NCBI GenBank assembly: GCA_041678625.1
Contig: JBAYNS010000059.1
Coordinates: 1-7,122 of the forward strand
DNA length: 7,122 bases
Direction of reading: 5' to 3'
Source of the DNA: JBAYNS01 sp041678625
Lineage (GTDB): Bacteria; Patescibacteriota; Gracilibacteria; Peribacterales; Peribacteraceae
The translations under genes were made by a program, and so were the position numbers. Shown here piece by piece: positions 5,974-7,122 of the stretch (positions are counted from its first letter, which is position 1; each line of letters starts with the position of its first letter). Under the pieces are notes generated by a model. It worked only from the letters and a program-made list of their open reading frames with translations, was not told where the DNA came from and made no database searches.

Positions 5974-6444
5974 TCAGGAGAGGAGCCCCTGTACTTGTGC
6001 AAGCGAATGTAGTATGGCAATCGCTGCCTCTTTGCCTCTGGACACGCATCGTTGCTGTGCATCGGCAATGGAATGTACGTAGAGAACCTCAAAAGCAAAC
6101 GGTGTATGTAGGCGCGTCTGCACATTCATAACACCGCGCACCACTTGCTGTGCAATGAGCGCAGCATGGTGCGTTTCTCCTTCCACGATAATGCCGAAAC
6201 CGATGAGGGCATCCGCCATGCGTTTCTCTGCAAGCACTGCGCCAATGCAGGGAATTTCAAAAGATCCGGCAACGGGATACAGCGTTACATTCTCTCTGCG
6301 TATTCCTGCTTCTACGAGCGTCTCTACCGCCGACGTCACCATACGGTCTACATCCTCCTTATAATAGAGCGCGTGGACGATGCCGATACGCCATACGGGA
6401 TTCACCGTGGCAGGAAGCGATAATGAATGATCTTCTGTATTCAT
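5974..6444 (-). CDS. ribH: 6,7-dimethyl-8-ribityllumazine synthase
   Basis: The enzyme condenses the ribityl-amino-pyrimidine with 3,4-dihydroxy-2-butanone 4-phosphate (a product of RibBA) to lumazine, the substrate of RibE; family members form pentamers or 60-mer shells in the cytoplasm. The 156-residue length is normal. Family landmarks are RIGIVHALYYKEDVD (19-33, the beta-1 substrate loop), VAGSFEIP (58-65), GETHHAALIAQQVV (89-102) with His93 in the place of the catalytic histidine, and PFAFEVLYVHSIADAQQR (115-132) with the conserved Arg at 132. Divergent points are Tyr27-Tyr28 where Phe-Asn is usual, Glu88 where Arg is common before GET, and a shortened loop after the QQR. The start is fixed by a 4-bp ATGA overlap with the end of ribE, which indicates translational coupling. 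The family call is firm; the altered residues may change quaternary form or substrate fit. Confidence 0.9.
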   Translation of the reverse strand: MNTEDHSLSLPATVNPVWRIGIVHALYYKEDVDRMVTSAVETLVEAGIRRENVTLYPVAGSFEIPCIGAVLAEKRMADALIGFGIIVEGETHHAALIAQQVVRGVMNVQTRLHTPFAFEVLYVHSIADAQQRCVSRGKEAAIAILHSLAQVQGLLS

Positions 6445-7022
6445 GCGATCAGGGAGAACTTCTTTGCATATCGTGCCAGAATATCCGTCTCAATGTTCAC
6501 AGAATCACCCGCGTGCAGATTCCCTAGCGTCGTACCAGTGAGCGTGTGTGGAATGAGAGCAACTACAACGGCATCCTCTTTGAGCAATGCAACGGTGAGC
6601 GATACACCATCGAAAGCAATGGATCCCTTGGCAACAATAAACGGCAACAGTTCCGGGGGAATATGCACCGTGAGCATGCCGCTACCATCATCGGAACGGA
6701 TCAGACTGCCCACTTCCCCCACTGTCTCTACATGCCCCTGAACAATGTGGCCATCAAAGCGACCATCAGCTTTGAGCGCACGCTCCAGATTAACAGTATC
6801 TCCCGCGCTCAAGCTGCCAAGTTTTGTGCATTTCCACGTCTCCGGTACCACAGCGAATATGAGCTGCCCCCGATCGCACTCTGTAACAGAGAGACAGACG
6901 CCGGAAACGCAAATACTTGAACCGATGACAATATCGGTAAAATTCTGCGGACAACCAAGAATGAGAGATGATTCTGTCCGCCTGAGCACTGGTGCCGTTG
7001 TTTCAACGATGCCGGTAAACAT
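6441..7022 (-). CDS. ribE: Riboflavin synthase, alpha subunit type
   Basis: This enzyme dismutates two 6,7-dimethyl-8-ribityllumazine molecules to riboflavin and the pyrimidine precursor, the last step of the pathway. From the ATG at 7022 (MFTGIVE, the canonical N-terminus) it has 193 residues, usual for the family; an adjacent ATG at 7025 would add one Met. Two homologous lumazine-binding barrels are visible. The first (about 1-96) has GSSICVSGVCLSVTE, then ETWKCTKLGSLSAGDTVNLE and GHIVQGHVE. The second (about 97-193) has GSIAFDGVSLTV, LIPHTLTGTTLGNL, AGDSVNIETDILARYAKK. The internal duplication and the Cys in GVCLS, where the family has GVCLT, are typical. It follows the upstream partial gene by 11 nt and overlaps ribH by 4 bp, so all three are probably cotranscribed. 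No Shine-Dalgarno is seen (TATCCTCC-ATG). This is the unrelated-fold partner of ribH, not a second lumazine synthase. Confidence 0.97.
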   Translation of the reverse strand: MFTGIVETTAPVLRRTESSLILGCPQNFTDIVIGSSICVSGVCLSVTECDRGQLIFAVVPETWKCTKLGSLSAGDTVNLERALKADGRFDGHIVQGHVETVGEVGSLIRSDDGSGMLTVHIPPELLPFIVAKGSIAFDGVSLTVALLKEDAVVVALIPHTLTGTTLGNLHAGDSVNIETDILARYAKKFSLIA

Positions 7023-7033
7023 CATGGAGGATA

Positions 7034-7120
7034 CTACCCGAAACTCCGCCTACATCGCACAGGAATTCCCAGCTTCTCTGTTCTGCCAATTTGTGGAGCA
7101 TCTTTCACCAAAAGCTCCCT
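7034..7120 (-). CDS. C-terminal fragment of an upstream gene, possibly ribD
   Basis: One minus-strand frame stays open from the right edge to a TAG at 7036-7034 and encodes 28 residues ending IGRTEKLGIPVRCRRSFG. The other two minus frames meet stops within the window (TGA near 7107-7105; TAG near 7052-7050). The stop is 11 nt before the riboflavin synthase start, operon-like spacing. RibD is the one pathway enzyme otherwise missing, and RibD reductase domains often finish with a basic strand followed by Arg-x-Phe-Gly, which the tail loosely resembles. That resemblance and the position are the only support; it could be an unrelated protein or chance open frame. Confidence 0.4.
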   Translation of the reverse strand, partial: RELLVKDAPQIGRTEKLGIPVRCRRSFG

Positions 7121-7122
7121 CT

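Noticed and set aside
80..7025. Possible TGA-to-glycine or tryptophan recoding as in Gracilibacteria or mycoplasmas
   Set aside because: TGA ends ribE, ribH and the large SLH gene at the expected family or operon boundaries, so it behaves as a normal stop.
7026..7122. FMN riboswitch (RFN element) upstream of ribE or ribBA
   Set aside because: The conserved multi-stem core sequence is absent from both 7026-7122 and 4436-4544. One could still exist upstream of the operon, beyond the window.

Overview
The window is bacterial DNA of moderate GC content carrying seven protein-coding features (one cut by the right edge) and one tRNA. All protein genes lie on the minus strand; only the tRNA lies on the plus strand. 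The stop codons used are TGA, TAG and TAA, which argues against TGA recoding. Two secreted S-layer-homology (SLH) proteins, a divergent 4-Cys 'Myxococcus-type' motif, a tiny histone-H1-like protein, and no clear Shine-Dalgarno sequence before any of the six complete genes suggest an uncultured S-layer-bearing lineage. My best guess is a Candidate Phyla Radiation member of the Peregrinibacteria/Peribacteria kind, but this is inference from gene style, not from a phylogenetic marker.

Layout in the minus-strand reading direction (right to left): the C-terminal tail of an unidentified protein (possibly RibD) runs off the right edge. Next come riboflavin synthase (ribE) and lumazine synthase (ribH), overlapping by ATGA, then a 457-residue SLH protein with two PPC-like beta domains. 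After a 109-nt spacer containing a GAAA-capped hairpin comes the bifunctional ribBA. A 223-nt A/T-rich spacer leads to a 53-codon Lys/Ala/Thr-rich histone-H1-like gene with a strong hairpin terminator. A 211-nt gene-free stretch with several palindromes then separates it from tRNA-Arg(UCG) on the plus strand. A 137-nt divergent promoter region follows, and then a 760-residue SLH protein with a Cys-rich motif and three tandem, related beta domains.

Functionally, RibBA makes both riboflavin precursors (dihydroxybutanone phosphate from ribulose 5-phosphate, and the pyrimidine from GTP). RibH condenses the pyrimidine with dihydroxybutanone phosphate to lumazine, and RibE dismutates lumazine to riboflavin. 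Only the deaminase/reductase (RibD) step is not firmly seen, and the right-edge fragment is a candidate for it. The SLH genes encode envelope proteins. One of them sits inside the riboflavin cluster, which is unusual. No FMN riboswitch is visible in front of ribE or ribBA within the window.

The most noteworthy items are the triplicated surface domain of the large SLH protein, its apparently leaderless extended -10 promoter, the overlooked histone-like gene, the consistent lack of Shine-Dalgarno sites, and the riboflavin cluster interrupted by a surface-protein gene. No wholly new enzymatic or defence system is evident.
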